From Candidatus Omnitrophota bacterium (GTDB taxonomy: Bacteria; Omnitrophota; Gorgyraeia; Duberdicusellales; 4484-171), in the NCBI GenBank assembly GCA_023228195.1, contig JALOBR010000033.1, positions 1 through 12,883 of the forward strand: 12,883 nt of DNA. The letters are read 5' to 3'. Within the stretch, counting starts at the first letter, position 1. The number at the start of each line of letters is the position of its first letter. The translations under genes and the position numbers were made by a program. The notes under the pieces were generated by a model. It was not told the DNA's origin. It made no database searches and worked only from the letters and a program-made list of their open reading frames with translations. Shown in pieces: positions 5,997 through 12,396 of the stretch.

Positions 5997-6128
5997 AATG
6001 AGACTTGCAATTCTCCAGACTCCCTGTATGAAAAATTGCCTAGTCGAACACGACACCCTGCTGGGTAGTCGAACACGACACCCTGTGGGGTAGTCGAACA
6101 CGACACCCTGCTGGGTAGTCGAATTATC
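5997..6128 (+). repeat. Palindromic element copy 4 (plus orientation), interrupted by tandem repeats
   Basis: Plus strand: TTAATGAGACTT, stem GCAATT (6007-6012) with AATTGC (6034-6039), then CTAGTCGAA; after three 25-bp repeats it ends TAGTCGAATTATC at 6116-6128. GACT (6002-6005) and AGTC (6042-6045) form the conserved outer stem. It lies antisense inside the cold-shock leader, its 5' edge 4 bases from the GGAGG SD. Confidence 0.65.
6041..6125. repeat. 25-bp tandem repeat, 3 full copies plus a partial copy
   Basis: Units 6041-6065, 6066-6090 and 6091-6115 start TAGTCGAACACGACACCCTG. Units 1 and 3 are identical and unit 2 differs at two bases; an 8-base partial unit TAGTCGAA follows. Each unit contains two mini-palindromes, GTCGaacaCGAC and CCCtgctGGG. 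There are no spacers, so this is not a CRISPR. Confidence 0.95.
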
Positions 6129-6178
6129 CTTAAGTAAAACAAGTAAAACGGAATTTGGACTAAGATAAACTTGTGGGT

Positions 6179-6207
6179 ATTTTACTGCGAGAAAACGTAA
6201 TGGTCAA
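6179..6207 (-). promoter_or_regulatory. Sigma-70-type promoter for the cold-shock gene, TTGACC-17-TAAAAT
   Basis: Minus strand TTGACC (6207-6202), 17-bp spacer ending in CGCAG, TAAAAT (6184-6179). Predicted start near 6172 gives a leader of about 190 nt containing the tandem repeats. The remaining part of this gene-free gap (6208-6348) shows only short hairpins and no gene. Confidence 0.7.
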
Positions 6208-6348
6208 CACAAAACCAAGCCCACCCCTACACGGTGTCTACCGGCAGACAGGGAATGAGTTTCAGATAATTAAGCATTATATCCCCTGAATTACCCTTTA
6301 GCGAAGTGAAAGGACGAAGCGGGCGGGATTAAGTACTGTGCCCCGTAA

Positions 6349-7278
6349 CTAATTCTTAACTATCTGGTCTATAAAAGACAATGTGCTATCGGCATAAACC
6401 ATGTGGTAAAAGTGGCCCTGCCCTTCGATAATATTAAGCTTTGCGTCCGGAAGCGCCTTCGCCAGATACTGGCTGAAATATGGCGGTACCCAGCGGTCTT
6501 CACTCCCCTGGCGTATTTCTAAATGTGCAGTAATCTTGGTTATATCAAAATCCCACTTGTGATATATTAACTGGGCGTCTAAGGCCGGTCCGCGGGAGCC
6601 CTGGCGGAAAAGCTCCTGAAAATCGCGCATAAAAACATATTGCATTTCCGGAATCATAAATAATTCCATATCTGCCTTGCACATACTTGAGCGCATCATA
6701 TCAGCAAAAGCCTGCGGGTTTTTAAGCATCTTCTGCTGGAATCCAAGCAAAGCGAATGGTAACTGGAATAAAAATAACGGTAGATATCTGCCTAATTTTG
6801 CGTAAAATCTATCCACTGCGCCGAGCGTTTTAAGCGCGTCCGGGTCATTATAAAGCGGGGCTGCTCCGGCAAGGTCTACCGCAAAATTAAGCCTGTCTTT
6901 TAAACGGTACGCGCAGGCAAGTATGGTCGGGCCGCCTCCGGAAATTCCCATCACGCCGAATCTATCTATCCCTAAATGATCGGCGAGAAGACCGATATCG
7001 TCTGCACCGTCAAGAAGTTTCCTCTTCGGATCAAAATCTGACAACCCAATCCCCGGCCTGTCAGGCACAATTATTCTGTATCCGTGCCGCAAAGCAGCTT
7101 CGTGCAAAAGCATAACATGCACGTGAGAACCGGTTCCGTGGCAGAAAAGTATTGGTTTTCCGGATGGGTCGCCGTACTCGTAATAAGCTATTTTGCGTCC
7201 GTTCTTTAAAGTAAAAAAACAAACAGCATTATTCAGCTCTTCTATCTTATCCCGATTTAATATTTTTAGTTGTGCCAT
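6349..7278 (-). CDS. Alpha/beta hydrolase
   Basis: 309 aa alpha/beta-hydrolase fold protein. Visible: the oxyanion-loop HGTG (47-50), DRPGIGLSD (73-81), the nucleophile elbow GISGGGP with S113, acid D261 in GSEDRWVP and catalytic H289 in GQGHF, with a helical cap between about 150 and 225. The family includes esterases, haloperoxidase-like and iminopeptidase-like enzymes; the substrate cannot be called. No signal peptide. The frame continues upstream to 7320, with an ATG at 7293, but the promoter -10 box (7297-7292) overlaps that ATG, so translation most likely begins at ATG 7278. No SD precedes it and the predicted leader is only a few bases, so the mRNA would be effectively leaderless. Confidence 0.88.
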   Translation of the reverse strand: MAQLKILNRDKIEELNNAVCFFTLKNGRKIAYYEYGDPSGKPILFCHGTGSHVHVMLLHEAALRHGYRIIVPDRPGIGLSDFDPKRKLLDGADDIGLLADHLGIDRFGVMGISGGGPTILACAYRLKDRLNFAVDLAGAAPLYNDPDALKTLGAVDRFYAKLGRYLPLFLFQLPFALLGFQQKMLKNPQAFADMMRSSMCKADMELFMIPEMQYVFMRDFQELFRQGSRGPALDAQLIYHKWDFDITKITAHLEIRQGSEDRWVPPYFSQYLAKALPDAKLNIIEGQGHFYHMVYADSTLSFIDQIVKN

Positions 7279-7291
7279 TGGAATTAAAACC

Positions 7292-7320
7292 ATTCTACTG
7301 CGGGAAGATGCAGCGGTCAA
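7292..7320 (-). promoter_or_regulatory. Promoter of the hydrolase gene, TTGACC-17-TAGAAT
   Basis: Minus strand TTGACC (7320-7315), 17-bp spacer ending in CGCAG, TAGAAT (7297-7292). Predicted start near 7285, about 7 nt before ATG 7278. It is the third member of the TTGACC/CGCAG promoter set. Confidence 0.7.
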
Positions 7321-7347
7321 CGGGTTAAACGTAGCAATGTAATTTAT

Positions 7348-7581
7348 CTATTCTTCCTTGGAATCATCTTTTGCTTCTTTGTATGATTCCTTAACAATAA
7401 TTGTTATTTTTATCAACCAATAAATTATAAATATAACTACCGCCCCAAACAGTAGGGATAAAAATATACTAACACCCGTATAACCGAATCTGTCACCGAT
7501 AATCTTTACCAAAATAAATATGATAGCAATACCAACAAAACCCAATGCCCTATGTCCGATATTTATTTGCGGATTAATCAT
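7348..7581 (-). CDS. Small two-helix membrane protein, unknown function
   Basis: 77 aa, two predicted transmembrane helices (about 12-29 and 37-63) separated by a short loop DRFGYTG, and a charged acidic/lysine C-terminal tail (KESYKEAKDDSKEE). I do not recognise a family. ATG 7581 is the only sensible start; the SD is weak (AAAG close to the ATG). It sits 69 bp upstream of the hydrolase start, but the hydrolase has its own promoter between them. It is likely real because the composition is consistently membrane-like and no better frame overlaps, but it is short and without homology that I can name. Confidence 0.6.
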   Translation of the reverse strand: MINPQINIGHRALGFVGIAIIFILVKIIGDRFGYTGVSIFLSLLFGAVVIFIIYWLIKITIIVKESYKEAKDDSKEE

Positions 7582-7638
7582 ATACTTTAAAATTGGCCTT
7601 ATCTCTTTCGCAGTTAAACCAAAGCCCGCCTGCGCGGC

Positions 7639-7692
7639 AATGAAACTTATCTTTTGCCTGCGTAAGCATGCAAAAGATCTAGTCGAATTGTC
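7639..7692 (+). repeat. Palindromic element copy 5 (plus orientation)
   Basis: Plus strand: AATGAAACTT, stem ATCTTTTGC (7649-7657) with GCAAAAGAT (7670-7678), then CTAGTCGAATTGTCCCC. The stem sequence is unrelated to the other copies but perfectly paired. It lies between the small membrane protein and the 7724-8518 gene, downstream of the latter's stop codon. Confidence 0.75.
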
Positions 7693-7723
7693 CCCGAGGG
7701 CAACAAGTGGGATGGGATTTAGG

Positions 7724-8518
7724 TTAAATTTTTGGCTTTTCTGGATGCAATTGCTGAATACGTTTTATTTCTTTTTCTTCTTCCTCGATTATCTTGTCAA
7801 TCTGCTGAATAAATTCGACAGAGCAACCATGTATAGCATAGAGACTCTTTAATTCTTCATGTGATTTCTTATCCGTTTCAATTTGCTTTATATAATAAGA
7901 ATCTGCTTTTTCCAAATCTTTATTGATTCCAGCTTCAAGGGCTAATTGGCCATACGCCATACTTTCTGTTGCTAATTTATGAACAGCTGATAGTTCTTCC
8001 GGCGGAATCAATTCTTTCATCTTCCTCTCAGTGGTTGCGCCAAGTTCTTCCAATTCAGCTAATACCGCGATAGTTTCAGATTCATTACCTAGCTTCTTAA
8101 TTATCAGTTGACCTTTTTGTTGCATTTCACGCGTAATTAATTGTTGCTGTCGAAAATACTCTACTACTGGTTTGCTATTTATCCAATCTTGGCACATTGT
8201 TACATTCTTAACTTTATCGGAAGGATTTGCTTCTTTCGTCTGTGTTTTGGTCTCTCCTAATGGTTTGGTTTCTTTTTCATTGCCGGGCGTTTCTACCGCA
8301 GAAGAAGATTTTATTTTGATTCCGTCAATATTTTCAATCTCATCAAGATAATAAGTTATAGGTATACCTTCAATATCCACTTTTATACTTTTGTCTGTTT
8401 TTTCAATTATCTTGCCTTCCACTGTTTTTCCTGACTTAAGAATAATTGTTTCAGCAAAAATAAGTGGTGTGAATAACAAAAATATTAACAACAGGATTAT
8501 GTTCATTTTTTTGTTCAT
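7724..8518 (-). CDS. Exported protein with N-terminal SH3/Lsm-like repeat and helical C-terminus, unknown function
   Basis: 264 aa. A clear signal peptide (1-22, IILLLIFLLFTPLIFA followed by ETI) precedes a short beta domain (24-66: ILKSGKTVEGKIIEKTDKSI, then YYLDEIENID) of the kind often seen at the start of secreted bacterial proteins, in which a KSG-x-VEGKI strand pair is followed by a conserved IxxI. A Thr/Lys/Glu-rich linker (about 72-105) leads to a helical, charged region (116-260) with possible coiled coil near the C-terminus (IDKIIEEEEKEIKRIQQ). Two cysteines, C109 and C232, could form a disulfide. GAGGAGG six nt before ATG 8518 fixes the start. No named function; probably periplasmic. 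Confidence 0.75.
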   Translation of the reverse strand: MNKKMNIILLLIFLLFTPLIFAETIILKSGKTVEGKIIEKTDKSIKVDIEGIPITYYLDEIENIDGIKIKSSSAVETPGNEKETKPLGETKTQTKEANPSDKVKNVTMCQDWINSKPVVEYFRQQQLITREMQQKGQLIIKKLGNESETIAVLAELEELGATTERKMKELIPPEELSAVHKLATESMAYGQLALEAGINKDLEKADSYYIKQIETDKKSHEELKSLYAIHGCSVEFIQQIDKIIEEEEKEIKRIQQLHPEKPKI

Positions 8519-8533
8519 TTATATCCTCCTCAT

Positions 8534-8557
8534 CTACCCACCTGCGCGGTGGGGTAG
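8534..8557 (-). repeat. GC-rich hairpin just upstream of the 8518 SD
   Basis: CTACCCACC and GGTGGGGTAG pair around a TGCGC loop (one bulged G). It ends about 5 nt before GAGGAGG. It occupies the same position relative to the SD as the palindromic elements at 616 and 3451 but does not share their conserved flanks. Confidence 0.6.
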
Positions 8558-8706
8558 GTTATTAAAAATTATGGTAGCTGTCCCCGGAATTCCAAGGCCG
8601 CTCACCCACTCCTCCGTAAATTTTACTTATACATATAAAACCCTGACCATCCAAACCTTTAATGTTAAGTCCAAATTACACTTTTCCTTAATGCCCGGGG
8701 GTATGA

Positions 8707-8738
8707 AATTATTTTAATTTTCAGCTTTCAGTGCCTGA
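8707..8738. repeat. 32-bp direct repeat, left copy
   Basis: AATTATTTTAATTTTCAGCT... matches 9272-9303 with one mismatch (T/C at base 26). A weaker match (CCTTA-GCCC) extends about 20 bp to the left in both. The 243-bp gap 8519-8761 also holds a TGTCCCCGGAATTCC motif (8579-8593) of the type that often flanks REP-like elements, and no gene. Confidence 0.85.
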
Positions 8739-8761
8739 CCCTCATTTATTCCGCTATCCGC

Positions 8762-9190
8762 CTAATTACACATATTTTCATCATCATCCTTAAGAGAAAT
8801 TTTTTCTCTACTTATCTTGATAATTTTATGCATTACCTCTTTTTCATTTACTTCCAAAAATTCATTCATTAGAGAATATTGTGCTTCTTTAATGGCTTCC
8901 GTGAAACCGCTACGAGCCATATTAAACGCACCCCTCCAGCTTGGAGGTGAAAACATTCCTGCAGACACAAGCCTCTCCCGACATCCATATTCTAATTTAT
9001 TTAAAGCTGCATTAAAAAGTGCTATCGCAGAATTATAATGCTCTTTAGAAATTTTTGGCTGCTGTTTGTTTAATTTACTACTTTTCACTTCAGAATAAAC
9101 ATAATTATTGCCTATTATTAAAAAATTGAAAACAAAACCTAAAAAAATTAAGAGAAAAACCATTGCTAGAGTTATCGTAAGCTTTCTCAT
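8762..9190 (-). CDS. Small exported or membrane-anchored protein, unknown function
   Basis: 142 aa. An N-terminal hydrophobic segment (about 5-27, TITLAMVFLLIFLGFVFNFLII) precedes a lysine-rich linker and a helical region (50-125) ending in an acidic tail with C141. The segment ISKEHYNSAIALFNAALNKLEYG followed by ARSGFTEAIKEAQ has the spacing of a pair of helices of the TPR type, but it is not enough to call a TPR. The start is ATG 9190 with GGAGG 4 nt upstream; the frame runs ten codons further. The gene lies between two 32-bp direct repeats. No function recognised. Confidence 0.65.
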   Translation of the reverse strand: MRKLTITLAMVFLLIFLGFVFNFLIIGNNYVYSEVKSSKLNKQQPKISKEHYNSAIALFNAALNKLEYGCRERLVSAGMFSPPSWRGAFNMARSGFTEAIKEAQYSLMNEFLEVNEKEVMHKIIKISREKISLKDDDENMCN

Positions 9191-9271
9191 CTTACCTCCA
9201 TTATTTTGCCCCGCCCACATAAAAACAGTTAACCTTCAAATTGATAAATCCTTACGCCCAAGAGCTTGCGG

Positions 9272-9303
9272 AATTATTTTAATTTTCAGCTTTCAGCGCC
9301 TGA
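9272..9303. repeat. 32-bp direct repeat, right copy
   Basis: Partner of 8707-8738. To its right, around 9384-9420, two copies of TGACCCC...GTTATTC occur in tandem and resemble TGACCC...TTATTCCG at 8736-8752, so the two gaps share a second short motif as well. The 242-bp gap 9191-9432 has no gene. Confidence 0.85.
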
Positions 9304-9432
9304 ATCCATTGTTTCAATTGCGTGTGTATCCCCGGAATTTGAATAAAGTTTATAAACCATTTATGGATTTCTAATGTTGAGGTCTGACCCCCGTTATTCC
9401 GTGACCCCGTTATTCTCCGAAATCTGCATATT

Positions 9433-9798
9433 TTAAATTTCTCTTTGATTTTCTGGAGCTAAAAAACCAATTTTCTTTTCCAACTTATCATGTTTCATAC
9501 GACCATCGCGTAGATGCGCGATTCCTTCAATATATCGCCAAGGAATGAAAAAATCAGTTTCTACCTCCTCTAACTTTCTTTGAGCTTCTGGGATTTCATT
9601 TCCACTTTTATCCACCTTGAATTTTACTTCAAATTCTGGATGCCATAACCATAGCCCTAATTCATATTCTACGCCAGAAACAAATACGGTTAAATTTTTA
9701 TGACCCAAATCCCAATCCTTCAAAATTTTTACCGCTTCATCTGTAAGTTTTAAGAATATTTTTTTACCAACTAGACTTTGTGAATTCATTTTTTCCAT
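9433..9798 (-). CDS. Conserved-looking hypothetical protein (cytoplasmic)
   Basis: 121 aa, soluble, no signal peptide. Features seen: a predicted beta-rich core (LTVFVSGVEYELGLWLWHPEFEVKFKVD) with several aromatics, then FFIPWRYIEGIAHLRD and a charged C-terminal tail. The stretch IPWRYIEGI is reminiscent of small Hfq/Lsm-like or regulatory beta barrels that end in a sequence describing an IxxI strand, but I cannot assign a family. GAGGAGG lies five nt before ATG 9798, so the start is firm. Terminator-like element B lies 51 nt upstream, so the gene probably needs read-through or its own promoter. Confidence 0.7.
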   Translation of the reverse strand: MEKMNSQSLVGKKIFLKLTDEAVKILKDWDLGHKNLTVFVSGVEYELGLWLWHPEFEVKFKVDKSGNEIPEAQRKLEEVETDFFIPWRYIEGIAHLRDGRMKHDKLEKKIGFLAPENQREI

Positions 9799-9848
9799 AA
9801 CGCCTCCTCTAGTTTTAAATAAAACTTATCTGCCCCTTTACTTTTTTT

Positions 9849-9898
9849 AAAAAAGCGTTGGTCACCCAACGCTTTGATGTTAACTCCTAGTTGTATGA
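9849..9898 (-). terminator. Terminator-like hairpin element, copy B
   Basis: Minus strand: GGAGTTAACATC, stem AAAGCGTTGG, loop GTGA, CCAACGCTTT and a T-run (stem 9852-9875). It is placed 26 nt after the stop codon of the 9924 gene, exactly where an intrinsic terminator of the protease operon would be expected. Confidence 0.8.
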
Positions 9899-9923
9899 AT
9901 TCCCAGCCATACTCCTGTTACTC

Positions 9924-10898
9924 TTAACGTACATATTCAATAACTTTTCCGTCAGCACTTGTAATGACACCTGTTTCATCTATACTGAAAATTCTTTGAC
10001 CAGAAACGTTAGGGTTTATGGGTTCCGCTTTAATTGCATAAGTATAATCCGTTAATGATTTGAGCTTAAAACTATAACCATTCTTTTCTAGGTCATCAAT
10101 GTTTTGGTAAGTATAATTCTGCATTTTGTAAGTCTGTTGTTGCCTATGATAATCTTTTAACGTGGAAATCGCTGATGTTTCATTAGCGTTAAGTCTTGCT
10201 CTTAAAATATTTGGTATTGCTATCGCAGCCAAAAGCGCTAAGATAGGTATCGCAACAGCGCAAGATATAGCAATTTTAGCACCAACAGACATTGGAGTTG
10301 ATTGATTTTTATAAGACAATGCTTCCGGTTGAACAACCAAACCAACCTTTATCCTTCTAATCAAATATCCCAACACGCTAAATATACCTACTAGCCATAT
10401 TGCGCCGTCTATTCGTCCTAAGAACATAAAAAAGAATAGTAGTAAACCAGGGACCCAAGTTTTAAACTTTGCTTTTCCAATTCGAACATTTACCATATTA
10501 ATTATTTCCGTCGGCCACTTGAATATCCAATATAGATTATAAAAGGGAATAAAACTATAGCCTACAGCCCGAGCTGGTGTTATAGGGTAATTAGAATTTG
10601 TAATTTTAAAAATTGTTTTATGTACTTCGTAGAGACAAATATACCAATAGACTATTCCTCCTAATGAAAGCAAAACGCTCCACCATGAATACTTCTCTTG
10701 ACCCGCCTGCGGATAAAATACCGCTTCACCAATTTCAATAACTAGAAACAGAATACCAAGAATATATCCAACCCAAACTTTCGGGAATTCAAACTGGGTT
10801 AGCCTAACAATATCAGTCTCATTAAAATATTCGCCACAATGCTTACATTTTATTGCATCCTCTCTAATTTTTTCTTTACAGAAAGGACATAATCTCAT
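9924..10898 (-). CDS. Zinc-ribbon, multi-TM protein with C-terminal pilin-like domain
   Basis: 324 aa in three parts. Residues 1-22: zinc ribbon with C4/C7 and C18/C21 (CPFC...CKHC). Residues 40-185: several hydrophobic helices (about 42-60, 75-91, 150-182) with SFIPFYNLYWIFKWPTE in the loop, like small DUF4234/DUF4328-type membrane proteins. Residues 207-324: a helix (ISCAVAIPILALLAAIAIPN) running into ILRARLNANETSAISTLKDY, the signature of type IV pilins and pseudopilins, followed by a globular domain with YTYQNIDDLEKNGY and TDYTYAIKAEP. There is no prepilin leader, so it is membrane-anchored and probably not a processed pilin. ATG 10898 has GGAGG six nt upstream and overlaps the stop of the protease gene (ATGA), suggesting translational coupling. 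Confidence 0.8.
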   Translation of the reverse strand: MRLCPFCKEKIREDAIKCKHCGEYFNETDIVRLTQFEFPKVWVGYILGILFLVIEIGEAVFYPQAGQEKYSWWSVLLSLGGIVYWYICLYEVHKTIFKITNSNYPITPARAVGYSFIPFYNLYWIFKWPTEIINMVNVRIGKAKFKTWVPGLLLFFFMFLGRIDGAIWLVGIFSVLGYLIRRIKVGLVVQPEALSYKNQSTPMSVGAKIAISCAVAIPILALLAAIAIPNILRARLNANETSAISTLKDYHRQQQTYKMQNYTYQNIDDLEKNGYSFKLKSLTDYTYAIKAEPINPNVSGQRIFSIDETGVITSADGKVIEYVR

Positions 10899-12049
10899 TT
10901 TACACCTCCATTTTTTTCTATCAATTTCTCTATCATCCTTTCTAATTGATTTGCCCACCTATCATTAACTGTTTTCAATTTAGCAATAATTTCTTTTGCC
11001 TCGCTATAATTTCCATGCAGAATATATAAAAATCCTATATTAAATAATGTATCCTGATTATCTGGTTCGAATTTTAAGGCAGTTTTATATTCCCTAATGG
11101 CTGCGATTTCTTCATTGGTACTTTCTAAGGTAACGGCATAATTATGATGCGCTCGAGCATCCATAGGTCGTAAACTCACTAGTTTCTCAAAAATTATTTT
11201 TTGTTCCTTAAACTTTCTTTGCTTATCATATATATCCGCTAATTCATAATACGGTTTATCAAACCGCTGATTTAGTGTTATTGCTTTTGCAAAATACTTC
11301 GCAGCATCTTCATAATTCTCAACATCTCTAGCCACAATACCTGCTAAATAATAATACCTTTCATTATTATCGATGTTAGCTTTTTCATTTAAATTTTCTG
11401 ACTTTTGCTGATTTAAAACAATTTGTACACGTTCAATAGGCACTGCAAAAGTTAATGCTTCTCCTTGACCGATAATAAAAGTAGTCACACCAACAACTTG
11501 GCCTTTTTTGTTAAAAAGAGGTCCTCCGCTACTTCCAGGAGAAACTTCTGCTGTAGTTTGTATAAATCTAAAATCTTTTTCTTCGATATTTCTAATCGCG
11601 CTAACAATACCTGAGGAAATAGAATTTTCTAACCCGCGAGGACTGCCTATGGCAAGAACTTCTTCCCCGGCTTCTAATTCGTAACTATTTCCAAACTCTA
11701 AATATGGTAAATTTTTACCATCAACCTTCAATATAACAATATCGGCTGCATTATCGTATCCAATATATTCCTCAACAATGAATATAGCGCCATTCTGCAG
11801 TTTAATGATTACTGAATCAGCATCTTTAATAACATGAATATTGGTAACAAAAGCACCATCGCTTTTACAAAAAAAACCGCTGCCTTGTGCAAGTGGCTTA
11901 TTATTCTTATCCATTGCGATAACTATGCCAACTGCTTCTTGGTTTCGCTTATAAATCTCCTTTGGGCTAATATCATCTGCGGACCAACAGAAAGTAGCGC
12001 TAAAAACAATAAAAAATGTCAGAACATAAAATTTGATTAATTTTTTCAT
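10895..12049 (-). CDS. Exported trypsin-like (DegP/HtrA-type) serine protease with TPR repeats
   Basis: 384 aa. Signal peptide 1-23 (FYVLTFFIVFSATFCWSA). Trypsin-fold domain about 30-215 with the triad H72 (TNIHVIK), D103 (NAADIVIL) and S174 (SPGSSGGPL), and GSPRGLENSISSGIVS, as in HtrA-family proteases. No PDZ domain follows; instead residues about 230-365 carry three to four TPR-type helix pairs (YYYLAGIVARDVENYEDAAKYF, KPYYELADIYDKQRKF, AHHNYAVTLES, TLFNIGFLYILHGNYSEAKEII). It acts outside the cytoplasm, with TPRs likely recruiting a partner. Start ATG 12049 gives the signal peptide; the frame extends to 12097 through a hairpin and no SD lies near the ATG. First gene of a two-gene operon with the zinc-ribbon/pilin-like protein. 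Confidence 0.9.
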   Translation of the reverse strand: MKKLIKFYVLTFFIVFSATFCWSADDISPKEIYKRNQEAVGIVIAMDKNNKPLAQGSGFFCKSDGAFVTNIHVIKDADSVIIKLQNGAIFIVEEYIGYDNAADIVILKVDGKNLPYLEFGNSYELEAGEEVLAIGSPRGLENSISSGIVSAIRNIEEKDFRFIQTTAEVSPGSSGGPLFNKKGQVVGVTTFIIGQGEALTFAVPIERVQIVLNQQKSENLNEKANIDNNERYYYLAGIVARDVENYEDAAKYFAKAITLNQRFDKPYYELADIYDKQRKFKEQKIIFEKLVSLRPMDARAHHNYAVTLESTNEEIAAIREYKTALKFEPDNQDTLFNIGFLYILHGNYSEAKEIIAKLKTVNDRWANQLERMIEKLIEKNGGVK

Positions 12050-12056
12050 AATAACT

Positions 12057-12096
12057 AAAAAAGCGTCGGTTCCCCGACGCTTTGATGTTAACTCCA
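12057..12096 (-). terminator. Terminator-like hairpin element, copy C, immediately before the protease start
   Basis: Minus strand: GGAGTTAACATC, stem AAAGCGTCGG, loop GGAA, CCGACGCTTT and a T-run (stem 12060-12083). Relative to copies A and B one T-A pair of the stem is replaced by C-G on both arms. The T-run ends 7 nt before ATG 12049. A transcript that forms it would stop just before the gene, so it is a candidate attenuator. Confidence 0.75.
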
Positions 12097-12206
12097 TCCC
12101 CCTTCGGGGATAATTCGACTACAATCATTTTCTGTGCTTTTTAAGCTTGAAAATGACTAAGTCTCATTAATTGTATTTAGGAAAGAATTTTGCCCACAAA
12201 CTGTAT
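12096..12206 (-). promoter_or_regulatory. Structured leader of the protease operon
   Basis: From the predicted start near 12206 the leader forms palindromic element copy 3 (12109-12172), then a second hairpin ATCCCC/GGGGAT (12096-12111, which overlaps the element's 3' edge), then the terminator-like hairpin C. The overlap means that the first two structures may compete, as in attenuation or riboswitch expression platforms. No known riboswitch consensus is recognised. Confidence 0.45.
12109..12172 (-). repeat. Palindromic element copy 3
   Basis: Minus strand: AATTAATGAGACTTAG, stem TCATTTTC with GAAAATGA, then TTGTAGTCGAATTATCCCC. The outer AGTC/GACT pair encloses it. The flanks match the other copies while the stem does not. 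Confidence 0.75.
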
Positions 12207-12212
12207 TGGATA

Positions 12213-12241
12213 AATATACGCCTCCCCCCTTAGACTGTCAA
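12213..12241 (-). promoter_or_regulatory. Near-consensus sigma-70 promoter for the protease operon
   Basis: Minus strand TTGACA (12241-12236), 17-bp spacer, TATATT (12218-12213): consensus -35 and 5 of 6 at -10. Predicted start near 12206, giving a leader of about 157 nt before ATG 12049. It is the strongest promoter match in the window. Confidence 0.75.
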
Positions 12242-12396
12242 CGCAAACTTTTGCCCTTATTTTTTATAAATTTAGGTAGGATTTTTCTGAAGAAAATTAG
12301 TAATTCGTAATTATTAATTGCTAATTATACAGCCGGAAGGCTACTCTTCCCCATCAAATAGCTATCAACATTATACGCAGCTTGTTCCAATAAAAA

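Noticed and set aside
6041..6125. CRISPR array
   Set aside because: Three 25-bp units abut directly with no spacers and no cas genes are nearby.
621..12172. Integron cassette array with attC sites
   Set aside because: Small diverse genes in one orientation separated by palindromes suggested it, but the palindromes lack a consistent GTTRRRY/RYYYAAC pair, many genes have their own promoters and there is no integrase in view.
12285..12335. Additional element around TTTTTCTGAAGAAAA followed by AGTAATTC
   Set aside because: A hairpin is present but the AAYGARAC flank is missing and the 3' end is only loosely similar; the AT-rich context makes this weak.
12370..12375. TATAAT -10 box on the minus strand after the Fic gene
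   Set aside because: Perfect hexamer but no recognisable -35 at 16-18 bp; not enough to call a promoter.
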